The notes: a model not told the origin generated them from the letters alone. Shown: positions 16,956 through 25,702, counted from the first letter of the stretch. The stretch: 34,058 nucleotides of DNA from an uncultured Eubacteriales bacterium (GCA_958352145.1 CATWNM010000026.1:1-34058); one strand, 5' to 3'. Numbers and translations: made by a program.

Positions 16956-17621
16956 ATGTTTAAACACGAAAAGCAGCTTTTTCATCCGGTCGGCGTGGAA
17001 GCGCCGAACCCGCAGTACGCCGCGCTTTTGCAGGAGCAGCTTGGCGGAGCAAACGGCGAGTTGAAGGCGGCCATGCAGTATTTGTCTCAGAGCTTTCGCA
17101 TCAAGGACCAGCAGATCAAGGATCTATTTATGGATATTGCGGCCGAGGAACTCGGGCATATGGAGATGGTCGCACAGACGATCAATCTGCTGAACGGTCA
17201 CGATGTAGATTACAGCACGATAGGCGCCGGCGAGATCCAGACGCATGTGCTCCTCGGACTCAATCCCGGGTTGATCAACGCGTCCGGCTATTCATGGACG
17301 GGCGACTATGTGACGGTCACGGGCGATCTTTGCGCCGATCTTCTTTCCAATATTGCTTCCGAACAGCGCGCCAAGGTTGTGTATGAATATCTGTACCGTC
17401 AAATTGAAGATAAAAAAGTGCGCGAGACAATCGACTTTTTGCTGAATCGGGAGGAAGCGCACAATCAGATGTTCCGCGACGCGTTCAATAAAGTGCAGGA
17501 TACCGGCTCCAACCGTGATTTCGGTACGACGAAAGCGGCGAGAATGTATTTCTCGATGTCAAATCCGGGGCCGAATCAGACGTGTGCGCAGCAGAAAACA
17601 GAGGCGCCCGCGTTTAAATAA
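16956..17621 (+). CDS. Manganese catalase, CotJC-like
   Basis: A four-helix ferritin-like dimanganese protein that disproportionates hydrogen peroxide. 221 residues from ATG 16956, set by AAAGGAGG at 16941-16948. Metal-ligand motifs occur in order: GELKAAMQY (Glu35), EELGHME (64-70), SEQRAK (Glu136), and NREEAHNQMF (165-174). The C-terminal 40 residues are polar. In spore-formers the related CotJC is a spore-coat protein encoded with cotJA and cotJB; neither partner is seen here, so the gene stands alone. A strong terminator follows. Confidence 0.92.
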   Translation: MFKHEKQLFHPVGVEAPNPQYAALLQEQLGGANGELKAAMQYLSQSFRIKDQQIKDLFMDIAAEELGHMEMVAQTINLLNGHDVDYSTIGAGEIQTHVLLGLNPGLINASGYSWTGDYVTVTGDLCADLLSNIASEQRAKVVYEYLYRQIEDKKVRETIDFLLNREEAHNQMFRDAFNKVQDTGSNRDFGTTKAARMYFSMSNPGPNQTCAQQKTEAPAFK

Positions 17622-17702
17622 ATATTTAGGGCGCTGGACAACATGGGGCAGGCGAGATTTTCCTGCGTTTGGTTTACTGCGGAATACGCTTCCTCTGAAG
17701 GG

Positions 17703-17739
17703 GGCCTGCGCCTGCGGAATGCAGGCGCAGGCCTTTTTT
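17703..17739 (+). terminator. Intrinsic terminator after the manganese catalase
   Basis: Thirteen-base perfect stem (17703-17715 with 17721-17733, GGCCTGCGCCTGC arm), five-base loop GGAAT, then six Ts at 17734-17739. Confidence 0.92.
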
Positions 17740-17775
17740 GTTGTCCGGCGGTGTCCTATGTTTGCCAGTTTGGCA

Positions 17776-17804
17776 TTGACATACGTATTTTAATACGATA
17801 TAAT
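17776..17804 (+). promoter_or_regulatory. Consensus promoter for the phosphate transporter operon
   Basis: TTGACA (17776-17781), 17-base spacer, TATAAT (17799-17804), in an AT-rich stretch 43 bases before the transporter start. No clear Pho-box repeat was seen near it. Confidence 0.85.
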
Positions 17805-17847
17805 ATAATAAATATTGTCTCATACGCAAAGGGAATGGTAAGAAAAA

Positions 17848-18900
17848 ATGACGGTGAGTTTTTCTGAATTTCTGCGGTTTCTGACCATGGATCCGATGAT
17901 TGCAGTTACGGCGCTTTTGACGTTGGGCGTCATTTTGGTAAACGGCTGGACAGACGCGCCGAATGCGATTGCAACCTGTGTTTCAACCAGAGCCATGAAA
18001 CCGAAAGCTGCGATCATGATGGCGGCAATATTTAATTTTTTGGGCGTCTTTGTTATGACGCTGTTTAATGCTAAGGTTGCGGCGACGATTTATAATATGG
18101 TCGATTTTGGCACGAATGCGCGGGAAGCGGCTACGGCGCTTTGCGCGGCGCTTGTTGCGATTGTAGTTTGGGCGACGCTTGCCTGGAGATTCGGGATTCC
18201 GACCAGCGAGAGTCATGCGCTCATTGCCGGGCTTACCGGCGCGGCCATAGCCATGCACAATGGATTTGGCGGCGTTAACGGATGGGAATGGATCAAGGTC
18301 GTCTATGGCCTGGTTCTTTCCACCCTTTTAGGTTTTGGATTCGGTTTTCTTTCTGTAAGGCTTACAGAATTTTTGTGCAGGCGGGCGGACCGTCCTAAAA
18401 CAACAAAATTTTTTAGAGGCGCACAGATCTGCGGTGGCGCTTCTATGGCGTTTATGCACGGCGCGCAGGACGGACAAAAATTTATGGGCGTATTCCTACT
18501 TGGCATCTTTCTCGCCTCCGGCAACACTGGGGTCAATCATTTTGAAATACCGATTTGGCTAATGGTTCTTTGTTCAGCGGTGATGGCGCTCGGAACTTCG
18601 ATCGGCGGGTATCGCATTATAAAATCTGTCGGCATGGATATGGTCAAACTGCAGACCTATCAGGGCTTTTCCGCAGATCTTGGCGCCGCGCTCTGCCTGC
18701 TTGTCGCGTCGCTGACTGGTATACCGGTCAGCACTACGCATACAAAAACCACTGCGATTATGGGCGTGGGTGCCTCGAAACGGCTTTCGGCGGTTAACTG
18801 GAAGGTCGTTCGCGATATGGTATTCACATGGGTACTTACCTTTCCGGGCTGCGGTTTGCTTGGTTATCTGGCCGTTAAACTGTTTATGTTTCTATTTTAA
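17848..18900 (+). CDS. pit: PiT-family low-affinity inorganic phosphate transporter
   Basis: A 350-residue membrane protein with about nine or ten hydrophobic helices. The two PiT signature copies are visible: NGWTDAPNAIAT near residues 32-43 in the N-terminal half, and FMHGAQDGQKFMG in the C-terminal half, after a hydrophilic loop containing RRADRPKTTK. PIPVSTTHTKT-like sequence (TGIPVSTTHTKTTA) is the other conserved repeat, matching FGIPTSESHAL in the first half. PiT proteins move metal-phosphate with protons or sodium ions. Start ATG 17848 has a weak GGAATGGTAAG-type site. The DUF47 gene starts 29 bases after the stop, the usual arrangement. Confidence 0.93.
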   Translation: MTVSFSEFLRFLTMDPMIAVTALLTLGVILVNGWTDAPNAIATCVSTRAMKPKAAIMMAAIFNFLGVFVMTLFNAKVAATIYNMVDFGTNAREAATALCAALVAIVVWATLAWRFGIPTSESHALIAGLTGAAIAMHNGFGGVNGWEWIKVVYGLVLSTLLGFGFGFLSVRLTEFLCRRADRPKTTKFFRGAQICGGASMAFMHGAQDGQKFMGVFLLGIFLASGNTGVNHFEIPIWLMVLCSAVMALGTSIGGYRIIKSVGMDMVKLQTYQGFSADLGAALCLLVASLTGIPVSTTHTKTTAIMGVGASKRLSAVNWKVVRDMVFTWVLTFPGCGLLGYLAVKLFMFLF

Positions 18901-18929
18901 TCCATGGATATTAGAGAAGGACTGTGACG

Positions 18930-19562
18930 ATGAAGTTGAAAAAAAACAAGGATTATGATTATTTTGGGTATTTTATCAAGAGCGCCGAGGCTGCATGCCG
19001 TGCGGCGGAGTATCTTCATGCATCGCTTTCCGAATTTGACAGGAAAAATTTCAGCGGCTGCGTGACTTCCATGCACGAGATTGAGAACCGGGCCGACAGT
19101 GAAAAACACGATATGATGCAGCGGCTTTTGCATGAATTTATAACGCCGATCGAGCGGGAGGATATTGTAGCGCTCGCACAGCAGCTTGACGATGTGCTTG
19201 ATGCGATAGACGATGTCATGCTGAGGGTGGACATGTTCTGCGTTTCTTCTATACTCCCGGGCGCACTCCAGTTTACTGCGCTCATTATAAAATGCTGTCA
19301 TGAATTGCTCGGTATTGTAGGCGAGTTTCGCAATTTTAAATCCTCGGCGAAAATACGAGAGGGCATTGTCGCCGTGAATTCACTGGAAAGCGAAGGGGAC
19401 AAACTTCATTTTGAATGTATCAAAGCGCTCTATCAGACGCCGGGAGCGGATGCAAAGATGCTGCTTGCCTGGACGGGCATATATGATGATTTAGAAATGT
19501 GTTTGGATGCCTGCGAGCACAGCGCGGATATTATCGAGACTGTAATTATGAAAAATTCGTAA
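18930..19562 (+). CDS. DUF47 / PhoU-like phosphate transport accessory protein
   Basis: A 210-residue, almost all-helical protein of the DUF47 (Pit accessory, PhoU-like) family: FIKSAEAACRAAEYL, ENRADSEKHDMM, and FITPIEREDIVALAQQLDDVLDAIDD, which is the family's hallmark stretch. Genes of this type lie beside pit in many bacteria, and their products are thought to modulate PiT transport. ATG 18930 was preferred, with GAGAAGGA about ten bases upstream; a GTG six bases earlier is possible. It is probably cotranscribed with the transporter. Confidence 0.9.
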   Translation: MKLKKNKDYDYFGYFIKSAEAACRAAEYLHASLSEFDRKNFSGCVTSMHEIENRADSEKHDMMQRLLHEFITPIEREDIVALAQQLDDVLDAIDDVMLRVDMFCVSSILPGALQFTALIIKCCHELLGIVGEFRNFKSSAKIREGIVAVNSLESEGDKLHFECIKALYQTPGADAKMLLAWTGIYDDLEMCLDACEHSADIIETVIMKNS

Positions 19563-19575
19563 GAACTGATTAGGT

Positions 19576-20163
19576 ATGTGTAAAAAATTGTCCGAAATGT
19601 CTCTTCTTGAACTGTGGCGGCGCTTTCCGATTCTTCTGACTGCGCATATCGACGATTGGAAAGATTGGTTTGCCGGAGAAAAAGCGTTGTTGCTTCGCAT
19701 TTTCCCGGCGGAGCGGGGATTTAAGATCAGCCATATTGGAAGTACGGCGATCGCTGGTATATGGGCGAAGCCGATTGTCGATATTTTAGTTGAGGCGCCG
19801 AATTCCGGCTGCTTTTCAGAATGCAAGGCTGCGCTGGCGGGCGCAGGATATATTTGTATGTCGGAGCAGCCGCTCCGGCTTTCTTTTAACAAAGGATATA
19901 CGGAGCAGGGGTATGCCGAACAGGTGTTTCATCTTCATCTTCGCCGCAACGGCGATCACGATGAACTGTATTTTCGGGATTATTTGAACGCGCATTCGGA
20001 TGCGGCCAAAGAATATGAACAGCTAAAGCTTAAGCTGTGGAAGCAGTATGCATATGACCGCGACGGCTACACTGCGCAAAAATCCAATTTTGTTGCGGCT
20101 GTTACGGCAAAAGCAAAAGCGGAATTTAAAGGCCGGTATCCTGCGGACGGGCAGGATATTTGA
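19576..20163 (+). CDS. GrpB family (UPF0157) nucleotidyltransferase-fold protein
   Basis: A 195-residue protein with the GrpB core HIGSTAIAGIWAKPIVDILVE, a nucleotidyltransferase-like fold with GS and the DxD-like PIVDI, plus later FHLHLRR and LYFRDYLNAH. The biochemical role of this family is not well settled, and some members are fused to CoaE kinases. It starts 13 bases after the DUF47 gene; the ribosome binding site is poor, so the exact start is uncertain. It could be read through from the phosphate operon. A strong terminator lies 17 bases after the stop. Confidence 0.85.
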   Translation: MCKKLSEMSLLELWRRFPILLTAHIDDWKDWFAGEKALLLRIFPAERGFKISHIGSTAIAGIWAKPIVDILVEAPNSGCFSECKAALAGAGYICMSEQPLRLSFNKGYTEQGYAEQVFHLHLRRNGDHDELYFRDYLNAHSDAAKEYEQLKLKLWKQYAYDRDGYTAQKSNFVAAVTAKAKAEFKGRYPADGQDI

Positions 20164-20179
20164 GCAATATGCGCCGTAA

Positions 20180-20218
20180 AAAACGTGCGGGGCTCTTTTT
20201 GAGAGCCCCGCACGTTTT
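20180..20218. terminator. Bidirectional terminator between convergent GrpB and LamG-like genes
   Basis: Seventeen-base perfect stem (20180-20196 with 20202-20218; arm AAAACGTGCGGGGCTCT), loop TTTTG, A run on the left and T run on the right. Confidence 0.92.
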
Positions 20219-20232
20219 GCCTGTCTGATGAG

Positions 20233-22011
20233 TTATTTTGTAATGGTCGCCGTACTGGTTGCGCCGTCCCAGTCTACGGTTGCGCCGAGCGCTTCCGCAA
20301 CGAAGCGCACCGGCAGATAGGTTCTCGAATTCTCGATGAACGCGGGTGCGTCTAGCGGCTTTTCCTCGCCGTTGACCGTCGCCGCAGCCGCGCCGATCGT
20401 GATTTTGATTTCCGTCGTTCCGCTTGTGATGGTTGCCGTGCTGGTCGCGCCGTCCCAATCAACGGTCGCGCCGAGGTTCTCCGCGATGAAACGCACAGGC
20501 AGCATCGTACGGCTCTGACGAATGATGGGCGCCGCATCCAGCGCTTTCGCTTCGCCGTTGACATAGCCGTTCATATCGCCGATTGTCATTTTGATTTCGG
20601 TTGCGGCGGCCGCGCCGTCCGCAAACTTGGAAATGACCAGATTGTCAAAGGCGGTTGCGCCTACATTGCTGAGGCTGTCACGTTCTTTGGCATAGAGCCT
20701 GAAGCCGAAAGAGCCCTGACTCCACGTATCATGTGTGCCGGAAAAGCTATATACCGTATTGCCGGTGTCGATATCCGTAAAGACGCACTGTAGCTGGTTG
20801 CCTTTTACCGCAAGCTGAATGTGCAGATTGCTGCCGGACGTGAACGCGCCTGAAGCGCCCACGTTGATGTTGCCGCCCCAGCCTCCGTCTTCGGAGCCAA
20901 AGCCGACCGCGCCGCGATTGCCGTCAAACGCAATAAAGCCGATATAGCCCGCAATGCCGTTGACGCTTGTATCCGCAACTTTTTCAAGATTGGAACGGAT
21001 GATCGGGCCGCCCTGCGTCTGGGTGTTATACATATCCACATCCAAAACGTAATCGGTCATCGCCGTCAAAGCGCTGTCGCCGGTGTACAAAATAAACGAA
21101 TGATCGCCGGTAGGCGCCGTCAGAAACAGGCGGCCGTCCTTGACCTCCCATGTGCCCAAATACTGCGTGAAGTCTTTGAGTGCATCCGCGCTGTCAAAGC
21201 TGTTGGCGTACACTTCTTCAATTTTTGAGGTGTCGATTAAAAGTGCTGCGGATTGATCCGGCGCCTGCGTTTCACCGATCACTGCTTCGTTGGCTGTTGT
21301 AATCTTCAGATTGTCAAAATAAGCGTTGCCCGCCGACACGGCAAAGTTCGCGGCATATTCAGCGCGTATGCGCAGTCCCACGGTCCCCTCCGTCCATTTG
21401 ACGTCGCTGGCCGATTGGCCGATTTCATATGTATACTGGTAAAATTCCTTTCCGGAATCGATGTTGACCATGGTGACTTGTATTTTTTCGCCTTTTACGA
21501 TGACCTTGATATGAACGTTTGATCCCACCGTGCAGTCGCCTGTGGACGTGCCGACGTTGATATTTCCGGCCCAGCCTCCGGTTCTGTCGCCGCATCCGAG
21601 CGCGCCTTTGGCGGCGTCGTTTGCGACGAAAGCCAGATAGCCGTAAAAGGCGTTACTGCTGGCATCGGATGCGGCGTCCTGATCTGCGCGGAAGATAATG
21701 CCGCCCGACGTCTGAACGTTCATATAATCGACTTCGACGATATAATCCGTCAGTTTTTGCTTGGATTGATATAGAATGTGCGCAAAAGTTGTGGCGGGGG
21801 AATTGTTTGGCGCGTCTGCATCCAGCCGGTCGGTCAGATACAGGCCTCCGTCTTTGATTTCCCACTCCGCGCGGTACTGTTTAAAGTCGGAGAGCGTCGC
21901 GGCGTCGGAAAAGTCGTTTTCATAGATCACAGTTTCCGCTGCGGAAGCGCTGATCGCCAGCAGCGCCAGCATCAGCGCGAGCATGCTGAGCAGTAAAGTC
22001 GTTTTTTTCAT
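20233..22011 (-). CDS. Secreted protein: two LamG-like domains plus two copper-amine-oxidase-N repeats
   Basis: 592 residues. Signal peptide 1-24 (hydrophobic core, cleavage near ASA/AE). Two related concanavalin/LamG-like beta-sandwich domains follow at about 26-240 and 259-463, both with a YxNxF start, WE(I/V)KDG, a DY(I/V)xxVD strand, GGWxGNINVG and xFDNL end. Then come two copper-amine-oxidase N-terminal type repeats (471-529 and 533-591), each with LPVRF(I/V)AE and LGATVDWDGATSTATIT. Those repeats are common in clostridial wall or surface proteins and need not bind copper. Carbohydrate or wall binding is inferred; no catalytic residues are recognised. The second LamG-like domain is closely paralogous to the gene at 33486. 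Ribosome binding site GGAGGA lies upstream. Confidence 0.85.
   Translation of the reverse strand: MKKTTLLLSMLALMLALLAISASAAETVIYENDFSDAATLSDFKQYRAEWEIKDGGLYLTDRLDADAPNNSPATTFAHILYQSKQKLTDYIVEVDYMNVQTSGGIIFRADQDAASDASSNAFYGYLAFVANDAAKGALGCGDRTGGWAGNINVGTSTGDCTVGSNVHIKVIVKGEKIQVTMVNIDSGKEFYQYTYEIGQSASDVKWTEGTVGLRIRAEYAANFAVSAGNAYFDNLKITTANEAVIGETQAPDQSAALLIDTSKIEEVYANSFDSADALKDFTQYLGTWEVKDGRLFLTAPTGDHSFILYTGDSALTAMTDYVLDVDMYNTQTQGGPIIRSNLEKVADTSVNGIAGYIGFIAFDGNRGAVGFGSEDGGWGGNINVGASGAFTSGSNLHIQLAVKGNQLQCVFTDIDTGNTVYSFSGTHDTWSQGSFGFRLYAKERDSLSNVGATAFDNLVISKFADGAAAATEIKMTIGDMNGYVNGEAKALDAAPIIRQSRTMLPVRFIAENLGATVDWDGATSTATITSGTTEIKITIGAAAATVNGEEKPLDAPAFIENSRTYLPVRFVAEALGATVDWDGATSTATITK
20240..20601 (-). 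repeat. Tandem duplication encoding the two copper-amine-oxidase-N repeats
   Basis: About 180 bases occur twice in direct orientation (roughly 20240-20416 and 20425-20601). The ends are nearly identical at DNA level, for example GCGCCGTCCCA followed by the same pattern near 20265 and 20448, which points to a fairly recent or conserved internal duplication. Confidence 0.7.
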
Positions 22012-22041
22012 TAAAATATCCTCCTATTCGTTTTCATATTT

Positions 22042-22070
22042 ATTGTCGCATATAAAAACGTTTAAGTCAA
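22042..22070 (-). promoter_or_regulatory. Probable promoter of the LamG-like protein gene
   Basis: On the minus strand: TTGACT (22065-22070), 17-base spacer, GACAAT (22042-22047), 30 bases before the start. The -10 box is imperfect, and other AT-rich candidates exist further upstream. Confidence 0.45.
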
Positions 22071-22186
22071 GCAATTTGTTGTACATATTATACAAAATAT
22101 TGTTCAAAATATTTGGTTAACAGAAAAAGTTGTCTTAAAAATAAAGGAAACATGAACAAGACGGCAGTCAGAGGATGATAAAAAAG

Positions 22187-22228
22187 ACGTACAAAAGGAA
22201 CGGCAAGTGCGCCGTTCCTTTTGTACGT
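22187..22228 (-). terminator. Terminator of the pgk-tpiA-dehydrogenase operon
   Basis: Eighteen-base perfect stem (22187-22204 with 22211-22228; arm ACGTACAAAAGGAACGGC) with a six-base loop. On the minus strand it is followed by a run of T (AAAAA at 22181-22185 on plus). Confidence 0.9.
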
Positions 22229-22276
22229 TCTGGTATGACAAGCGCTGTCTTTTGACAGGCTTGTTTCGGCCTAAAA

Positions 22277-23407
22277 TCAATAGTTTCCGGAGAACATTTC
22301 CGAGCCGCCGAGTTCCGCATGCTCGCCAAAATATTTTTTCGGATTGATGCCGACAAACTTGGCGAAATCAATCATTTCGCGCAGGGTGTTGATATTGACA
22401 GGAGCGCCTTCGCGCAGAACGCGTTCGACCGCTTCTACTTCTTTTTCACCATGCGTGTAAATGCGCTCGGCGCCTTCCGCCTTGGGCGATTCGCGCAGCT
22501 GGCGCAGATATGTGGACAGATGCGCTTTTATGGCTTCGGGATCGCCAAAATTTTTGGGATTGATCGCGATAAATCCGTGGCAAATCCCGCTTTTGCCGCC
22601 CTGCATTGCGAAATTGGAGGTCGTGCCCATCGACAAAATCGAGCAGAAAATCTCGCAAAGCATGCCGTAGCCATAGCCTTTATGGCTGCCCAGCGTTTCG
22701 GTATTTCCGCCGAGCGGCATAATACCGCCGCCATTTTTGGCCACAATATTTTTGAGAACGTCCGGCGCGTCGGTCGAGGCCTTTCCATCTTTGTTCAGCG
22801 CCCAGCCTTCGGGGAGGGGTTTGCCCATTTTGTTGTACATTTCCAATTTGCCGCGCGTGACCACGGTTGTGGAGGCGTCAAAAAGAAAATCATAGGGTTC
22901 TGCCGGCATAGCGATGGCGATCGGATTGGAGCCGAGCATAGCTAGCTTTCCGAACGTTGGAACCATAATGGCTTCAGAGTTGGTGAACGACATGCCGATC
23001 AGTCCCTCGCTGCATGCCATCTTGGCATAATACCCCGCAATGCCGTAGTGATTGGAATTGCGGACGGACACGATGCCGACGCCGCTGCGTTTTGCTTTGC
23101 GAATCGCCATTTTCATCGCTTTATGGCCGACGAGCTGCCCCATGGCATCGTGCGCGTCGATCACGGCGGTGGTTGAGGTCTCAAATACGGTTTCCGGAAT
23201 CGCATGAATGTCGATCAGACCTTTTTCGATGCCTTTATGATAGCGTACCAGCCGCTGCATGCCGTGCGATTCAATGCCGAATTTGTCGGCCATGATCAGT
23301 ACGTCTGTGATGATCCGGCATTCAGATTTTTTGAAGCCGAGCTTTTTGAATGCCGTCATGCAGAAATCGTCCAGAAGCTCAACAGGGAGCTTTACATAGT
23401 CAGCCAT
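22277..23407 (-). CDS. Ldh2-family malate/L-lactate (2-hydroxyacid) dehydrogenase
   Basis: A 376-residue NAD(P)-dependent oxidoreductase of the Ldh2/MDG type, unrelated to classical LDH. Visible: ADKFGIESHGMQRL (conserved SHG), SVRNSNHYGIAGYYA with the catalytic-region histidine, a TNSEAIMVPTFG segment, GSNPIAIAMP, and GSHKGYGYGMLCEI. The substrate may be malate, lactate, ureidoglycolate or another 2-hydroxy acid; sequence alone does not decide. GGAGG lies upstream of ATG at 23407. It sits 47 bases after tpiA with no terminator between them, so it is probably the last gene of the glycolytic operon; that context favours a role in central carbon or redox balance. Confidence 0.9.
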   Translation of the reverse strand: MADYVKLPVELLDDFCMTAFKKLGFKKSECRIITDVLIMADKFGIESHGMQRLVRYHKGIEKGLIDIHAIPETVFETSTTAVIDAHDAMGQLVGHKAMKMAIRKAKRSGVGIVSVRNSNHYGIAGYYAKMACSEGLIGMSFTNSEAIMVPTFGKLAMLGSNPIAIAMPAEPYDFLFDASTTVVTRGKLEMYNKMGKPLPEGWALNKDGKASTDAPDVLKNIVAKNGGGIMPLGGNTETLGSHKGYGYGMLCEIFCSILSMGTTSNFAMQGGKSGICHGFIAINPKNFGDPEAIKAHLSTYLRQLRESPKAEGAERIYTHGEKEVEAVERVLREGAPVNINTLREMIDFAKFVGINPKKYFGEHAELGGSEMFSGNY

Positions 23408-23454
23408 AGCGAAAATCCTCCGTAATTCCTATTTTTAGATTTGTTTATTCGACC

Positions 23455-24216
23455 CTATGCCTGCGCTGCGTCTATGATCGCCGCAAAAGCGTCGGGCTTG
23501 AGCGAGGCGCCGCCGATCAGGCCGCCGTCGATGTTTTCTTTGGCCAAAAGCGCCGCCGCGTTTTTCTCGTTCATAGAGCCGCCGTATTGGATCGTTATTT
23601 TTTCGGCGGCATCTTTTCCATAGAGTGTGCAGATCACTGTGCGGATCGCTCCGCAGGTTTCATCTGCCTGTTCAGGCGTCGCGGTGAGGCCTGTGCCGAT
23701 GGCCCATACTGGTTCATAGGCGATGATGACGTTGGCCAGGTCGTTCTTTCCGATGCCCATCAGACCCAGCTTCGTCTGCATCGACACGATTTCGTCGGTG
23801 ATCCCCGCCTGCCTTGCTTCCAGCCGCTCACCTACGCAGAGGATGACCTTCAATCCTTTTGCAAGCGCGGCGCGCGTCCGCAGGTTCACGGTTTCGTCGG
23901 TTTCGCCAAAATACTGCCTGCGCTCGCTGTGTCCGACAATAACGTATTCCGCGCCGACTTCCTTCAGCATGTCTGCGCTGATCTCTCCGGTATAGGCGCC
24001 GTTTTCTTTAAAATGCACGTTTTGCGCGCCAATTTTGATGGAGGTATCCTTTGCGGCCTCCGCCGCTACCCAGATGTCCACAAACGGCACACACAGCAAA
24101 ATATCACAGCCGTCTTTGCCTTTGATCATCGGCGAAAGCGTTTTGACGAATGCTCTTGTGTCGCTTGGCGTCTGGTTCATTTTCCAGTTGCCGGCGATAA
24201 CATATCTTCTTTTCAT
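23455..24216 (-). CDS. tpiA: Triosephosphate isomerase
   Basis: Interconverts dihydroxyacetone phosphate and glyceraldehyde 3-phosphate in glycolysis. The 253-residue TIM barrel shows NWKMN (Lys12), GHSERRQYFGE (His96), AYEPVWAIGTG (Glu168), and the phosphate loop IQYGGSMNEKN with GGLIGGASL. All catalytic residues are present. The start has AAAGGGA upstream. A gap of 144 bases separates it from pgk, with no gene or terminator recognised in it. Confidence 0.98.
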   Translation of the reverse strand: MKRRYVIAGNWKMNQTPSDTRAFVKTLSPMIKGKDGCDILLCVPFVDIWVAAEAAKDTSIKIGAQNVHFKENGAYTGEISADMLKEVGAEYVIVGHSERRQYFGETDETVNLRTRAALAKGLKVILCVGERLEARQAGITDEIVSMQTKLGLMGIGKNDLANVIIAYEPVWAIGTGLTATPEQADETCGAIRTVICTLYGKDAAEKITIQYGGSMNEKNAAALLAKENIDGGLIGGASLKPDAFAAIIDAAQA

Positions 24217-24360
24217 AAAATTATAATCCCTTTTCCGGCGTGCCGAAAAATTCTTCCGGCGCGCCGTTCCTTTTTTTGCTTGATGTCTGACTTGCAGCGC
24301 CGCCGCAGACCGTGTTTGCGCGCCTGTCCGGCGCCGTACGCTGAAATGCGAAAGGTGCGC

Positions 24361-25557
24361 TTATTTATCCTCGAGGCAGGCGATGCCGGGCAGTTCCAGC
24401 CCTTCTAAAAATTCCAGAGAAGCGCCGCCGCCGGTAGAAATATGCGTGATTTTGCCGGCAAAGCCCAGCTGTTCGCAGGCCGCCGCGCTGTCGCCGCCGC
24501 CGACGATCGTAACGGCGTCGCTTTCAGCCAGCGCGCGCGCGACCGCGATCGTACCTTTGGCCAGAATCGGGTTTTCAAATACGCCCATCGGACCGTTCCA
24601 TACGACGGTTTTGGCTTCCTTTGCCGCATTGGCGTACAGTTCCATGGTTTTCGGCCCGATGTCCAGACCCATGCGGTCGGCGGGGATTTTATCCGAAGGA
24701 ACGATTTCGACGTCGATCTTGGCATCGATCGGATCCGGGAAGCTTGCGGTGATCGTCGTATCTACAGGCAGCAGAAGCTTTACGCCTTTTTCTTCCGCCT
24801 TTTTCATCATGTCGCGGCAGTAGTCGATTTTTTCGCTGTCAAGCAGGGAAGTGCCGACCGTATAGCCTTTGGCCGCAAGGAACGTATAGGCCATTCCGCC
24901 GCCGATGATCAGCGTGTCTACCTTTGTCAGGAGGTTGTTTATGACGTTCAGCTTGTCGGAAACTTTCGCGCCGCCCAAAATGGCGACGAACGGGCGCTCG
25001 GGATTTGAGAGCGCCTTGCCCATGATGCCGATCTCTTTCTGGATCAGGTAGCCGCACACGGCGGGGAGATAGGCGGCCACGCCGGCTGTAGAAGCGTGCG
25101 CACGGTGCGCGGTGCCGAATGCGTCGTTCACGTAGATTTCGGCAAGCGCCGCAAGCTCTTTGGCAAATTCGGGATCGTTCTTTTCCTCGCGCGCGTCAAA
25201 GCGGACGTTTTCGAGCAGGACGGCCTGTCCCTCGGCGAGCGCTGCGATTTTTGCTTTTGCGTCTTCGCCGACGATGTCGGCGGTCAGCGCGACCGGCTGG
25301 CCGAGTAATTCCCCAAGGCGCGCGGCGACCGGCGCCAGCGAATATTTCGGATTGATTTGGCCTTTCGGCTTACCCATATGCGAGCAGAGAATGACCTTTG
25401 CGCCATGATCGAGCAGATAGCGGATTGTGGGGAGCGCTTCAACGATGCGCTTGTCGCTTGTAATCTTTCCGTCTTTGATCGGCACGTTGAAGTCACAGCG
25501 TACCAGAACGCGGCGGCCCTTCACGGCGACGTCTTCGATGGTTTTTTTGTTGTACAT
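24361..25557 (-). CDS. pgk: Phosphoglycerate kinase
   Basis: Transfers phosphate from 1,3-bisphosphoglycerate to ADP. 398 residues from the ATG at 25557, chosen because AAGGAG lies nine bases upstream and the MYNKKTIEDV start fits the family; the frame stays open well upstream through the promoter. Motifs: VRCDFNVP near residue 20, SHMGKPKG, GGAKVSDK, GPMGVFENP, and GGGDSAAA near the C-terminus. First gene of the pgk-tpiA-Ldh2 unit. gap, gpm and eno, frequent neighbours in other Bacillota, are not here. Confidence 0.98.
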   Translation of the reverse strand: MYNKKTIEDVAVKGRRVLVRCDFNVPIKDGKITSDKRIVEALPTIRYLLDHGAKVILCSHMGKPKGQINPKYSLAPVAARLGELLGQPVALTADIVGEDAKAKIAALAEGQAVLLENVRFDAREEKNDPEFAKELAALAEIYVNDAFGTAHRAHASTAGVAAYLPAVCGYLIQKEIGIMGKALSNPERPFVAILGGAKVSDKLNVINNLLTKVDTLIIGGGMAYTFLAAKGYTVGTSLLDSEKIDYCRDMMKKAEEKGVKLLLPVDTTITASFPDPIDAKIDVEIVPSDKIPADRMGLDIGPKTMELYANAAKEAKTVVWNGPMGVFENPILAKGTIAVARALAESDAVTIVGGGDSAAACEQLGFAGKITHISTGGGASLEFLEGLELPGIACLEDK

Positions 25558-25615
25558 GGAAATACACTCCTTTATATAAGTATAAATCTTGGAATTCCGA
25601 TTTTTAACCTTTATT

Positions 25616-25644
25616 AATATAGCACAAATCCAAAATAATATCAA
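25616..25644 (-). promoter_or_regulatory. Promoter of the pgk operon
   Basis: On the minus strand: TTGATA (25639-25644), 17-base spacer, TATATT (25616-25621), about 58 bases before the pgk start. Confidence 0.7.
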
Positions 25645-25702
25645 CCATATTCTGTTAAAATTTTGGCGAAAAAACCTAACTTTTCCAAATTTAGAAAAGG
25701 TG

